The position numbers and the translations under genes were made by a program. From Streptomyces avermitilis MA-4680 = NBRC 14893 (lineage in GTDB: Bacteria; Actinomycetota; Actinomycetes; Streptomycetales; Streptomycetaceae): a stretch of DNA of 64,000 nucleotides. A model generated the notes under the pieces. The model did no database searches and had not been told where the DNA came from. It saw nothing but the letters and a program-made list of their open reading frames with translations. This document shows positions 49,691 through 58,116 of the stretch, piece after piece. Position 1 is the stretch's first letter; each line of letters opens with the position of its first letter. Location of the stretch: NCBI RefSeq assembly GCF_000009765.2, contig NC_003155.5, positions 6,014,001 to 6,078,000 of the forward strand, written 5' to 3'.

Positions 49691-49789
49691 GCGCACGGGG
49701 CGCACATGGCGCACTGACGAAACGCACCGGTCACGTCGTTTGTCGGCCACTCACCCGTCGCTACCCGGAGGGCTTTCGTCCGGTGCGGC

Positions 49790-50947
49790 ATGATGGGGCG
49801 CATGGGGACCGAGGGGGAGAACGTCCGCGTCATCGCGGGCCGTTACCGGCTGGATGCCAGGATCGGCCGGGGCGGCATGGGCGTCGTATGGCGCGCGACC
49901 GACCAGCTGCTCGGCCGGCAGGTGGCGGTCAAGGAACTCGCCTTCGACACCTCGCTCTCCGATGAGGAGGCCCGGCTACAGCGCGAGCGCACCCTGCGCG
50001 AGGCCCGCGCGGTCGCCCAGTTGAGCCACCCGAACATCATCGTCGTCCATGACGTCGTCGTGGACGACGAACGCCCCTACATCGTGATGGAGCTGATCGG
50101 CGGAGGCTCGCTCGCCGACCGGATCTCGGCGGACGGCCCGGTCGACGCGCGCGAGGCGGCACGCATCGGCATCGACCTGCTGGGCGCGCTGGGGCGGGCG
50201 CACGGCGCGGGGGTCCTGCACCGCGACCTCAAGCCCGCCAACGTCCTTCTGGAGGCCGACAGCGACCGGGTCGTCCTCACCGACTTCGGCATCGCCCAGG
50301 TCGCGGGTGCCACGACGCTCACCGAGAGCGGGTCGTTCGTCGGGTCGCCTGAGTACACCGCGCCCGAGCGGATGTCCGGCGTCAGGACAGGGCCGGAATC
50401 CGACCTGTGGTCCCTCGGCGCGCTGCTGTGCACCGTCCTGAGCGGTGAATCGCCCTTCCGCCGCGACTCGTTGGGCGGCATCCTGCACGCGGTGGTCGTC
50501 GACGACATCCGGCCGCCGGCCCAGGCCGAACCGATCCTTCCGGTCGTACGAGGGCTGCTGGAGCGCGATCCGGACCGGCGTCTGGACGCGGCGGAGGCGG
50601 CCCGGCTGCTGCGGGAGTTTCTGGACACGGGCCGTACGCCACGGGTGCCGACGGGGGCCGGGTACACGCCGACACAGCGGGACGTGCCGCGCGCGCAGGC
50701 ACTGCACGCCGACGCGCCGCCACGGCAGGAGCCGGAGGCCACGCCCACGGCGGCCACGGCGGCGCAAGCCGCCCGGCACTCCAGGCGCGGGGTGCTGATC
50801 GCGGCCGCGCTGGTCGCGGCGATGGCCGGGGCGGGCGTGTCGGCCGCCGCGCTGCTGATGCACAAGGGCGTGGACGGCGGCGGTCCCGGGCCCACGAGTT
50901 CGCGGCCGCGGACCTCGGTGAGCACCGGCCCCTCGCGGTCCGCCTAG
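49790..50947 (+). CDS. Ser/Thr protein kinase 4, truncated by an in-frame TAG
   Basis: A 385-residue kinase with an intact catalytic domain (GRGGMGVVW, VAVKELAFD, HRDLKPAN, LTDFGIAQ) and a membrane helix (about residues 334-356). The frame then stops at TAG 50945-50947, inside the Ser/Thr/Pro-rich outer stalk. The same frame is open directly after the stop and encodes the rest of the stalk and the extracytoplasmic domain seen in the sister kinases. The kinase part should still be made. Starts at 49790, 49793 and 49802 are all possible; the ribosome site is weak. Confidence 0.85.
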   Translation: MMGRMGTEGENVRVIAGRYRLDARIGRGGMGVVWRATDQLLGRQVAVKELAFDTSLSDEEARLQRERTLREARAVAQLSHPNIIVVHDVVVDDERPYIVMELIGGGSLADRISADGPVDAREAARIGIDLLGALGRAHGAGVLHRDLKPANVLLEADSDRVVLTDFGIAQVAGATTLTESGSFVGSPEYTAPERMSGVRTGPESDLWSLGALLCTVLSGESPFRRDSLGGILHAVVVDDIRPPAQAEPILPVVRGLLERDPDRRLDAAEAARLLREFLDTGRTPRVPTGAGYTPTQRDVPRAQALHADAPPRQEPEATPTAATAAQAARHSRRGVLIAAALVAAMAGAGVSAAALLMHKGVDGGGPGPTSSRPRTSVSTGPSRSA

Positions 50948-51475
50948 TCCTCGGCCGGGCGGCCGTCGTCGACGCCGACCCCCGCGCCCACCGTGACCGC
51001 GACGCGTTCGTCGGACACGGCTGGCGCCCACAATGCGCCCTCAGGATACGGGCTGACCCATGACACCAACGGGTACTCGCTCGCGGTGCCCGAGGGATTC
51101 ACCCGGGTACCCCAGGGGGAGCGGATCTTCTACATGTCCCCGGGGCAGATCTTCCGCATCGGCATCAGGACGGCGGACCCGGCGGTGGGCGGACCGCTCG
51201 CGGTGATGCGGCACGCGGACACCAAGGGGCCGTCCACGAACCCCGGCTACCGCGACGGCCGGGTCACCGAGACCACGCACGGCGACCACCCGGCCGCGCT
51301 CTGGGAGTTCACCTGGAACGGCTTCAGCACGGCGGAGGGGCCGCGGCACACGTACGACCTGTGCTGGGAGGAGGGCGGCCGGATGTACGACGTGTGGGTG
51401 TCGGCGCCGGTCGGCAAGGTGCGAGAGGCGAAGGAGTACTTCGACGTCGCGGTGGACACGTTCGCAGTTTCGTAA
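50948..51475 (+). pseudogene. Detached outer domain of kinase 4
   Basis: This continues the kinase-4 frame after the TAG: a Ser/Thr/Pro stalk (SSTPTPAPTVTAT), then a 145-residue domain beginning NGYSLAVPEGFTRVPQG and ending VREAKEYFDVAVDTFAVS. It is clearly related to the outer domains of kinases 1 and 3. It has no ribosome site or signal peptide; the first in-frame GTG at 50993 follows no SD. It would reach the cell exterior only by stop read-through or if the TAG is a sequence error. Confidence 0.75.
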
Positions 51476-51585
51476 TTCCGCAATGCGGGATATGCGGGCC
51501 ATAAAGGGCGCTCCGCGTCACGAGTCTGTGACTGGAAACGGACGCGGCTGGCTGGCGAAGCGCTTGCCGCGATAAGCATGGAGGC

Positions 51586-53322
51586 ATGAGCAACAACGGG
51601 GGAGTCTCCTACGGGGCCGACGAGCCGACGAGTTTCGGTCTGCAACCACCGCGTCCGGGTGTCCCGCACCCGGGAAACCCGTACGCCCAGCCGCAGCCGC
51701 AGCCGCAGCCGCAGCCGCAGCCGCAGCCGCAGCCGCAGCCGCAGCCGCAGCCGCAACCCCAGCCCCAGTCGCACGCACACGCGCATGCACACCCCACGCA
51801 GCAGATGCCCCCGCAGGCGATGCCCGAGACGCCGCCCGGCGAACCCGGCACCGGCCGCCTCATCGCCGGTCGTTACCGGCTGCTCGCCAAGCTCGGCCAC
51901 GGTGGCATGGGCACGGTGTGGCGGGCCAAGGACGAGACGGTGGACCGTGAGGTCGCGGTCAAGGAGCCGCGCGTCCCGGACCACCTTCCCGAGCGTGAAC
52001 GGGCCAACGTGTTCGAGCGGATGCGCCGCGAGGCACGCGCCGCGGCCCGCCTCGACCACCCGGCGGTCGTGAACGTCCATGACGTGGCGGTCGTGGACGG
52101 CCGGCCGTGGATCGTGATGGAGCTGGTGCAGGGCCGTTCGCTGGGCGCCGCGCTCCAGGAGGGCACGCTCGGGGCGCGTGAGACGGCGAAAATCGGCCTG
52201 GAGGTGCTCGGCGCGCTGGAGGCCGCGCACGCGGCGGGCATCCTGCACCGCGACGTGAAGCCGGACAACGTCCTGCTCGGCCGGCACGACCGGGTCGTCC
52301 TCACCGACTTCGGCATCGCCCAGATCGAGGGCGAGACCAATCTGACGGACACCGGCGGCTTCGTCGGCTCGCCCGAGTACATCGCGCCGGAGCGGGTGCT
52401 GGGCCAGCGCCCCGGGCCGGCGAGCGACCTGTGGTCCCTCGGCGTGGTGCTGTACGCGGCGGCGGAGGGCGTCTCGCCGTTCCGCCGCAGCAACACCCCC
52501 GCGACGCTCCAGTCCGTCCTCAACGCCACGCCGGCTGCCCCGGCCGCGGCGAAGGGAACCCTGGCGCAGGTCATCAACGGACTGCTGAACAAGGACCCGG
52601 CGCGCCGCCCGAACGCGGCCGAGGTCCGCCGCCTCCTGGAGGACGCCGCCAGGCCGCCGCAGCAGACGCAGGTCGTGCAGATCGCGGGCCCCGGCGGCAA
52701 GGGCTTCCGGGTGGGCCGCAAGGCGCTGTTCGGCCTCGGTGCGGCGGTCGTCGCGGCGGCGGTGGCGGCGTACCTGGTGATCGCGGATCCCTTCGCGGGC
52801 CCGCTGCCGGACACCTGGAAGCAGCGCGAGGTCCCGAGGCTGGACGCGACGCTGGCCGTACCGGCGGACTACCAGGTGAGCAGGCCGGAGAAGAGCGACA
52901 CCGACAAGAACTGGGTGACGTACAGCGACTGGAGCGGCAGCATCTGGATCGGCCTGCACCTGGCGAAGAAGTCCGAGGACACCAGCAACCAGATCAAGGA
53001 CTCCGCGGCGGCCGAGATGTACGCCGAGAACGGGGAGTTCAAGGAGAGCGGCGCGTACGAACTCTCCATGCCGGAGAAACCGAAGACGCGCACGGCCGAG
53101 ACCTCGTACCAGGGCAAGAAGGCCGCCGAGAACACGGTGGTCTACACGACCACCGACAGCCAGAACCCCCGCCCGCGCGAGGTGCGGATCTTCTACTACA
53201 AGAACTCCGCGGGCAACATGTACAAACTCACGGTGAGTTATCCGGGCAAGGGCGACTTCACCGAGCGCGGCCGCGAGGTGGCGAAGACGGCGATCGCGAA
53301 CCTGGACGTCGACAAGCTGTGA
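51586..53322 (+). CDS. Ser/Thr protein kinase 5 with Pro-Gln repeat head
   Basis: A 578-residue kinase. Residues 30-70 are a (PQ)n and His-rich tract encoded by CCGCAG repeats, an unusual head for this family. The catalytic domain (about 92-350) is intact: GHGGMGTVW, VAVKEPR, HRDVKPDN, LTDFGIAQIEG and GSPEYIAPERVLG. A membrane helix (about 379-398) is followed by an outer domain (RLDATLAVPADYQVSRPEKS) related to, but more diverged from, the sister kinases. ATG 51586 is the first start. A hairpin (53325-53351) directly follows the stop. Confidence 0.9.
   Translation: MSNNGGVSYGADEPTSFGLQPPRPGVPHPGNPYAQPQPQPQPQPQPQPQPQPQPQPQPQPQSHAHAHAHPTQQMPPQAMPETPPGEPGTGRLIAGRYRLLAKLGHGGMGTVWRAKDETVDREVAVKEPRVPDHLPERERANVFERMRREARAAARLDHPAVVNVHDVAVVDGRPWIVMELVQGRSLGAALQEGTLGARETAKIGLEVLGALEAAHAAGILHRDVKPDNVLLGRHDRVVLTDFGIAQIEGETNLTDTGGFVGSPEYIAPERVLGQRPGPASDLWSLGVVLYAAAEGVSPFRRSNTPATLQSVLNATPAAPAAAKGTLAQVINGLLNKDPARRPNAAEVRRLLEDAARPPQQTQVVQIAGPGGKGFRVGRKALFGLGAAVVAAAVAAYLVIADPFAGPLPDTWKQREVPRLDATLAVPADYQVSRPEKSDTDKNWVTYSDWSGSIWIGLHLAKKSEDTSNQIKDSAAAEMYAENGEFKESGAYELSMPEKPKTRTAETSYQGKKAAENTVVYTTTDSQNPRPREVRIFYYKNSAGNMYKLTVSYPGKGDFTERGREVAKTAIANLDVDKL
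51685..51770. repeat. CCGCAG hexanucleotide tract in kinase 5
   Basis: Ten perfect CCGCAG units (51691-51750) with degenerate flanks, encoding alternating Pro and Gln. Unit loss or gain keeps the frame, so length may vary between isolates. Confidence 0.9.
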
Positions 53323-53324
53323 GC

Positions 53325-53351
53325 TGGGGTCCACCGGGGCGGTGGACCCCA
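53325..53351. terminator. Bidirectional hairpin terminator
   Basis: Exact 11-bp arms TGGGGTCCACC and GGTGGACCCCA around GGGGC, between the convergent kinase 5 and lipoprotein genes. Confidence 0.88.
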
Positions 53352-53363
53352 ACCCGACGGGGT

Positions 53364-54167
53364 TCAGCTGATCTTTGAGGTCTGGGCCGCGATGATCTCG
53401 GCCGGGATGTCGTACGCCTTCCCGGACATCATCGCCCCCAGGTTGAGCGTGTAGTACGTGGCGACGACGCTGCCGCGCCGGACGACCTCGCCGTGCACCG
53501 TGCCCGTGTCACCGTCCATGTCCCCGGTCACCGCGAACGCCACCGAATCGTCACCTTCGCCGGAGCTCTTCTCCTCGGCAACCTTGGTGAACTTCTGGCT
53601 GTCGCCGTCGGAGGAGACCTTGAACCCGTTCGCGCACGCGTCGAGTGCGTCGGAGACGGAGGTCGTGGCCTTCTCGGCGCCGTCCCCCTCGTACGAGGAG
53701 AGCGAGACGATGGTCACCGACACGCTCATTCCTTCGGTGAGGGCATCCTCGAACTCCTCTTCCGTCGCGTCTTCGGAGAGGTCCGACGCCGCGCTCGGCG
53801 CAGCCTTCTTCTCGGTGACCTGGCGGTTCACGTACGCCGTCGAGTCCCCCGGAGCGAAGCCACTCAGCACGTACGCGAGCGGCTCGCACTTCTCGTCGAC
53901 GACCTTGATGTCGTCCTTGGAAGTCGTGGCCGCGTCGGCCCGGTCGGCGGACCCGACCTTGTACCCCTTGACGTCGCCCTGGGCGATGATCGACTTCGCC
54001 AACTCGGGCTTGCTCAGGGCCTTGGCCGCCCCGGTCGACCGGGAGCCCTTGCCGGAGCCGTCGTCAGCGCTGTCCGACTTGGTCCCGGAACAGCCGGTCG
54101 CCAGAGAAAGGGAAAGTATGGACGTGATGACGGCGACGGCGGCGCGGGAGCGAGCGGGTCTATGCAT
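53364..54167 (-). CDS. Lipoprotein of unknown function
   Basis: A 267-residue secreted lipoprotein. The signal ends at Cys26 (ATGC), followed by a Ser/Gly/Asp-rich linker and a domain starting LSKPELAKSIIAQGDVKGYK. It contains CEPLAYVLSGFAPGDSTAYV, one more Cys in DALDACANGF, and the end GEVVRRGSVVATYYTLNLGA. It is a paralogue of the lipoprotein at 61937 in this window (same LxxxELxKxxxxxGDVKGY pattern and layout). It is convergent with kinase 5, and both may act in the cell envelope. The family has no function I can name. Confidence 0.82.
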   Translation of the reverse strand: MHRPARSRAAVAVITSILSLSLATGCSGTKSDSADDGSGKGSRSTGAAKALSKPELAKSIIAQGDVKGYKVGSADRADAATTSKDDIKVVDEKCEPLAYVLSGFAPGDSTAYVNRQVTEKKAAPSAASDLSEDATEEEFEDALTEGMSVSVTIVSLSSYEGDGAEKATTSVSDALDACANGFKVSSDGDSQKFTKVAEEKSSGEGDDSVAFAVTGDMDGDTGTVHGEVVRRGSVVATYYTLNLGAMMSGKAYDIPAEIIAAQTSKIS

Positions 54168-54608
54168 GGCAGTGATCTTTCTGAACAGGAGCGGTATGAG
54201 GTGAGAGAAGGTCAGCCGACTTTGAGGGCAAGGTCATTGGTGACGGTGAAGAACGGGCGGACCTGACCCGACCCGCCTGCCGGGGCGGCCGGCTCGGGCT
54301 GCCCGGACGCAGTGCCCAGGATTCAGGTCGAACTTCGCAGCGGCGTCCTTGATCCAGTCAATGGCCGAAATTGCATCGTCAGGTCGGGTCGGTCGAGCGG
54401 CATCGAAATTCGGCCGACAGTTGACCGAAAATCCCCGCCCACCTGCTGTGACGTCACCGCGGACTGCCTGGGCGCCCGCGGTGAAGAGACTATGAAGCGT
54501 AGGTCGAGCAGGCGTCAAACGCTTTAGGAATGAGGATTTCCCGGGCGGCGAGGACGCACCCTCTCCAGGTACGGAGGTACTGGTGGGGTTCCTCCTTCAA
54601 TCAGGAAT
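54168..54608. other. Intergenic region with a decayed esterase-like fragment
   Basis: These 440 bases between the lipoprotein gene and the DUF397 gene contain no intact gene. GC content and codon pattern are irregular. The one recognisable remnant is an esterase-like stretch on the - strand (54318-54428), with a different-frame tail to 54212. Confidence 0.6.
54212..54428 (-). pseudogene. Remnant of an alpha/beta-hydrolase esterase gene
   Basis: On the - strand, 54428-54318 reads SVNCRPNFDAA...DDAISAIDWIKDAAAKFDL and NPG. This recalls the esterase block V-Y-R...DA..A..W.....A..GLDP that precedes the nucleophile elbow. The elbow is missing. A different frame is then open to a TGA at 54212-54214 (ending RPFFTVTNDLALKVG), which suggests a frameshift or deletion. 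There is no start or signal, so a gene relic is the most economical view. Confidence 0.35.
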
Positions 54609-54809
54609 TTACAGGGCGGCCCGATTCCGCAGGGCGGATATCAGGGCACTGAGCTGGCGGGTGCCGGTGTTAAGGACGATCTCCGGTTCGTCGCTTTCGC
54701 GGAGGAGGATCGTTCCGGTGGGGGTGGTGGCGAGGTAGACGCAGGAAGAGGCTTCCTCGCTGTAGGTGGACTTCTGCCAGTTGAGTTCGGTCACGGGGTC
54801 GTCCTTCAA
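54609..54809 (-). CDS. DUF397 protein
   Basis: A 66-residue DUF397 protein of normal size: LNWQKSTYSEEASSCVYLAT near residues 9-28, then TGTILLRESDEPEIVL and a short helix at the end. Its ATG overlaps the stop of the XRE regulator gene (ATGA, 54806-54809), so the pair is co-translated. DUF397 proteins are thought to act with, or against, their XRE partner. Unlike the DUF397 protein at 9865, the core is present once. Confidence 0.88.
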   Translation of the reverse strand: MKDDPVTELNWQKSTYSEEASSCVYLATTPTGTILLRESDEPEIVLNTGTRQLSALISALRNRAAL

Positions 54810-55657
54810 GCGGCGTGGGCGATGCGGTGGATGAGGTCGCGGGACTCATCCGGCTCAAGGGTGGCATTCTCCATGCGGTCCAGGATCAGTCGGTACTTGG
54901 TCAACTGTGCCGGGGCGTCGATGAGTTCGCTGCCGTGGGCTGCGTCGAGCTGCGCGGTGTCGAGTGCGCGAACGGGCCCGGAGGCGTAGTCGAGTCCATG
55001 GCCGACGGTGGGGAACACGGTGCCGTCGAAGGGGATGACCCGCACGGTGATGTGCGGCTGTTCGCTCACCTCGATGATGTGGTCCAGCTGAGCCCGGGAC
55101 ACCTCGGGGCCTCCGAACCGCATGCGCAGCGCGGCCTCGTGGACGATCGCCGTGTACGACGGTGCCTGCTCGCGGTAAAGGACGGCCTGGCGCTTGATGC
55201 GGTGGGAGATGCGGTACTCGATCTCGTGCGGGCGTAGGGCCGGGACCACCTGGCGGAAGAGAGTGCGGGCATGCTCCGGGGTCTGGAGCAGGCCGGGGAT
55301 GTTGATGACCTGGGCCACCCGCAGGGCCCTGGCGTGGTGCTCCATCTCCGCGACGTCGAGGAAGCGGGGCGGGAGGGTGTCTCGGTACTCCTCCCACCAG
55401 CCGCGTTCGCGGTGGGCTGCCATGGCGACGAGGGCATCGATCAAAGGCTCGTCGGTGCAGTCGTAGTTATGGGCGAGGGTGCGAATGCGCTGCTCGCTGA
55501 GCCCGAAGCGGCCTGTCTCGATGTTGCTGATCCCGGCCTGGTTGGCGCCGATCATCTCGCCGGCCTCTCGGGCGGTGAGTCCCGCGCCCTCACGCAGCTT
55601 GCGCAGCTCAACTCCCAGACGGAGCTGGCGCGCCGTGGGTGTCTGCCGTGGCGGCAT
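54806..55657 (-). CDS. XRE-family regulator with DUF5753-type domain
   Basis: A 283-residue regulator. The helix-turn-helix is LGVELRKLREGAGLTAREAG plus MIGANQAGISNIETGRFGLS, and the remainder is the DUF5753-like region (INIPGLLQTPEHARTLFRQV, YTAIVHEAALRMRFGGPEVS, ITVRVIPFDGTVFPTVGHGL). It pairs with the overlapping DUF397 gene and is divergent from an anti-sigma-like ATPase gene at 55909. This three-gene set recurs many times in Streptomyces genomes. A dyad at 55733-55752 in the divergent region may be its binding site. Confidence 0.88.
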   Translation of the reverse strand: MPPRQTPTARQLRLGVELRKLREGAGLTAREAGEMIGANQAGISNIETGRFGLSEQRIRTLAHNYDCTDEPLIDALVAMAAHRERGWWEEYRDTLPPRFLDVAEMEHHARALRVAQVINIPGLLQTPEHARTLFRQVVPALRPHEIEYRISHRIKRQAVLYREQAPSYTAIVHEAALRMRFGGPEVSRAQLDHIIEVSEQPHITVRVIPFDGTVFPTVGHGLDYASGPVRALDTAQLDAAHGSELIDAPAQLTKYRLILDRMENATLEPDESRDLIHRIAHAA

Positions 55658-55732
55658 GTGTTTCCACTTCCCTTGCCATGAGCAATGCGCGGGTCACCCA
55701 CACGAGTGGAACGTCGGATGCATCCGCAGATT

Positions 55733-55752
55733 CCGTAGAAACCATTCTACGG
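55733..55752. promoter_or_regulatory. Palindrome between XRE and ATPase genes
   Basis: Arms CCGTAGAA and TTCTACGG, exact inverted copies around ACCA, lie 76 bases before the XRE start on one side and about 157 before the ATPase start on the other. This is a likely operator for the XRE protein. Confidence 0.6.
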
Positions 55753-55908
55753 CCACCCTTACGGTGAGTCTCAAGCCGCTCAACTGACCCCACCGGTAAG
55801 CCGGAAGCGCACCGCCCTGCCTGCCCAAACGCACGCACGCACGCGACATGCCACCGCCCGGCCGGGGCCGGAGAGCAAACCCAAGTACCGCCACCGCAGG
55901 AGGCGTTC

Positions 55909-56397
55909 ATGGTCACCGTATCCCCGCCGAAGTCCGAAGCGTCCCCATCTTGGGCGTACGTGCTTCAGTTGCCCCACGACCGATGTGCCCCGCGCATCGC
56001 CCGCGTCACTCTCCGGGCGGTCCTGGCCGGGCACGGGCTGACCGGGCTCACCGACACCGCCGAGCTGGTGACCTCGGAACTCGTCACCAACGCCTACCGC
56101 CACACCACCGGCCCCGCCACCCTCCGCCTCCGCGCCCTGGCCGGCGCCCGGCTCCGGGTGAGCGTCTGGGACGCCAACCCCCACATCCCGCCCCCCTTCG
56201 ACAAGCGCCCGGGCCCGCCGCACCCCGTCCACCCTGCCCCCGTCGAGGCCGACGGCGGGCGTGGGTTGTTCCTCGTATGCCACTACGCGGACGCGTGGGG
56301 TGGGTACCCGCTCGGGGGCGGCCTCTTCGGGCGGGGCGGGAAGCTGCTGTGGTGCGAGATCGGACCGCCCGCCGCCGATCGAGTCGCCGCGGCGTGA
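55909..56397 (+). CDS. Anti-sigma-like ATP-binding protein (RsbW/SpoIIAB type)
   Basis: A 162-residue GHKL ATPase-domain protein. The N-box is ELVTSELVTNAYRHTTG, and the G1 box is VSVWDANP near PVEADGGRGLFLVCHYADAW. These fit the histidine-kinase-like ATPases that include anti-sigma factors with Ser-kinase activity. No sigma factor or anti-anti-sigma gene is adjacent; instead it is divergent from an XRE/DUF397 pair, its common partner in Streptomyces. ATG 55909 follows AGGAGG with five bases between. The target is unknown. Confidence 0.88.
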   Translation: MVTVSPPKSEASPSWAYVLQLPHDRCAPRIARVTLRAVLAGHGLTGLTDTAELVTSELVTNAYRHTTGPATLRLRALAGARLRVSVWDANPHIPPPFDKRPGPPHPVHPAPVEADGGRGLFLVCHYADAWGGYPLGGGLFGRGGKLLWCEIGPPAADRVAAA

Positions 56398-56501
56398 CCG
56401 CGCTGGAACGGCGGGCGACAGGCTCCCGCGCCCTACGATGCCCCTGACGACCGCATGACGACCGCATGATCAGGGCGTGACCGGAAGGCGAGGCGACGGC
56501 C

Positions 56502-57875
56502 GTGGGTGTGGTGCTGGAAGAACGGGACCATGCGGCGCAGCGGTGGGCGGCCCGGGGCTCGTTGGGCGCTGCCGTGCTCGCCGTGGTGCTGCCCGTCGTG
56601 ACCGCCGGGGTCGGCAGCCTGCTGCTCGTCGGGGCCGGGCTGCTCGGCGCGGTGGTCACCGCGGCCGCGCTCTGGTGGGTGCTCACGCGCCGGGGTGTGG
56701 TCCGGGCCGCGGCCGCGGTGCTGGCCGTCGGCTCGCCCGTCGGCGTCATCGTGCTCTTCCACGCGGCGCAACTGCTGTGGGTCGTCGTCGTGTCGCTCGT
56801 GCTGTGGAGCGTGGCCGTCTGGGCCGGGAAGACCGCGCTCAGCAGTACGCGCTCGCACCACGTGCGGGTGACCGAGTACGAGACGCCCGCTCCCGAGCGG
56901 GCCTTCTTCCTGATGAACCCGCGCTCCGGCGGCGGGAAGGTCGAACGGTTCGGGCTGCGCGAGAAGGCGGAGCGGCTCGGGGCGCGCGTCCATCTGCTCG
57001 ATCCCGAGAGGCCCGAACCCGAAGACGTCGCCGCGCTCGCCAGGGAAGCCGTGGCGAACGGAGCCGACCTGCTCGGCGTCGCAGGCGGAGACGGTACGCA
57101 GGCGCTCGTCGCCGCCGTCGCCGCCGAGCACGACATCCCCTTCCTGGTCGTCTCCGCCGGTACCCGCAACCACTTCGCCCTGGACCTCGGGCTCGACCGG
57201 GACGATCCTTCGACCTGCCTGGACGCACTCGCCGACGGGGTCGAACTACGGGTGGACCTCGGCTTCGCCGGAGAGCATCCGTTCGTGAACAACGCCTCGT
57301 TCGGCGCGTACGCGGCGGTCGTGCAGAGTCCCGCGTACCGCGACGACAAGGTGGGCACCACGCTCGAACTGCTGCCGGACCTGCTGACCGGGCAGCGCGG
57401 CCCGCAGCTCACCGCCCGTGCGCAGGACGCCGTGATCGAGGCGCCCCAGGCCCTGCTGATCAGCAACAACCCGTACCGCATGGACGACCCCGCCGGGCTC
57501 GGCCGACGTGAGCGCCTGGAGTCCGGGGTGCTCGGCGTCCTGGGCATCAAGGTGGAGAGCGCTGCCGAGGCCGCCGGGCTGCTGCTCGGCCGGCACGCGA
57601 CCGGCCTCACGGTGCTCACCGCCCGCGAGGTCCTCGTCGACGCCGACCGCCCGCAGATCGACGTGGGCGTCGACGGGGAGGCGCTGGTCCTGCCCACGCC
57701 CGTGCGATGCCGTATCGAGCCGGGGGCCCTGCGGGTACGGGTCCCCCGTGACCGGCCCGGGGTGCCCGAGGCGAAACCCCCACTGGACTGGCGCAGACTG
57801 CGCAAGCTCGCGGCGACGGTGGGGCGCACGGCGCTGCCGAAGGGGCGCGCGCGGGGTGCGGGGACGCCTCGCTGA
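56502..57875 (+). CDS. Membrane-associated diacylglycerol/lipid kinase family protein
   Basis: A 457-residue protein with about four hydrophobic helices in the first 110 residues, then a DAGK catalytic domain (about residues 128-430). The domain begins RAFFLMNPRSGGGKVERFGL and has the nucleotide motif GVAGGDGTQALVAAVAAEHD, then AGTRNHFALDLGLDRDD. The C-terminal beta-rich half contains VDLGFAGEHPFVNNASFGAY and DGEALVLPTPVRCRIEPGAL. The family phosphorylates diacylglycerol, sphingoid or similar lipids; the substrate is not predictable. The membrane head is longer than in YegS. GTG 56502 is used. Confidence 0.88.
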   Translation: MGVVLEERDHAAQRWAARGSLGAAVLAVVLPVVTAGVGSLLLVGAGLLGAVVTAAALWWVLTRRGVVRAAAAVLAVGSPVGVIVLFHAAQLLWVVVVSLVLWSVAVWAGKTALSSTRSHHVRVTEYETPAPERAFFLMNPRSGGGKVERFGLREKAERLGARVHLLDPERPEPEDVAALAREAVANGADLLGVAGGDGTQALVAAVAAEHDIPFLVVSAGTRNHFALDLGLDRDDPSTCLDALADGVELRVDLGFAGEHPFVNNASFGAYAAVVQSPAYRDDKVGTTLELLPDLLTGQRGPQLTARAQDAVIEAPQALLISNNPYRMDDPAGLGRRERLESGVLGVLGIKVESAAEAAGLLLGRHATGLTVLTAREVLVDADRPQIDVGVDGEALVLPTPVRCRIEPGALRVRVPRDRPGVPEAKPPLDWRRLRKLAATVGRTALPKGRARGAGTPR

Positions 57876-57909
57876 AAGCCGTGGTCTGTCCGGTCCCCGC
57901 CGGACAACC

Positions 57910-57990
57910 GTCGGAAATCACCGGCCGACCACCGGCCGACCACCGGCCATCCACCGGCCGACCACCGGCCGACCATCGGACATCCACCGG
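57910..57990. repeat. Tandem repeats built on ACCGGCCGACC
   Basis: An 11/10-bp unit, CACCGGCCGAC (variants CATCGGACATC and CACCGGCCATC), recurs about seven times in the gap between the lipid-kinase and aldehyde-dehydrogenase genes. Confidence 0.8.
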
Positions 57991-58116
57991 CCGGCATCGG
58001 ACAACCCCCTGATCAGCCCATTCGTTGCCACTGATCACTGGCGCCATGTGCGCACTCCGTGAAAGCGCGTTACCGACGGGTACCCAAAGTCTCCGGCCGG
58101 GCATACGCTGCCGCTC

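Noticed and set aside
54234..54518. 94-codon frame on the - strand taken as an intact gene
   Set aside because: It has no ribosome site and only its middle resembles an esterase; it was treated as a relic.
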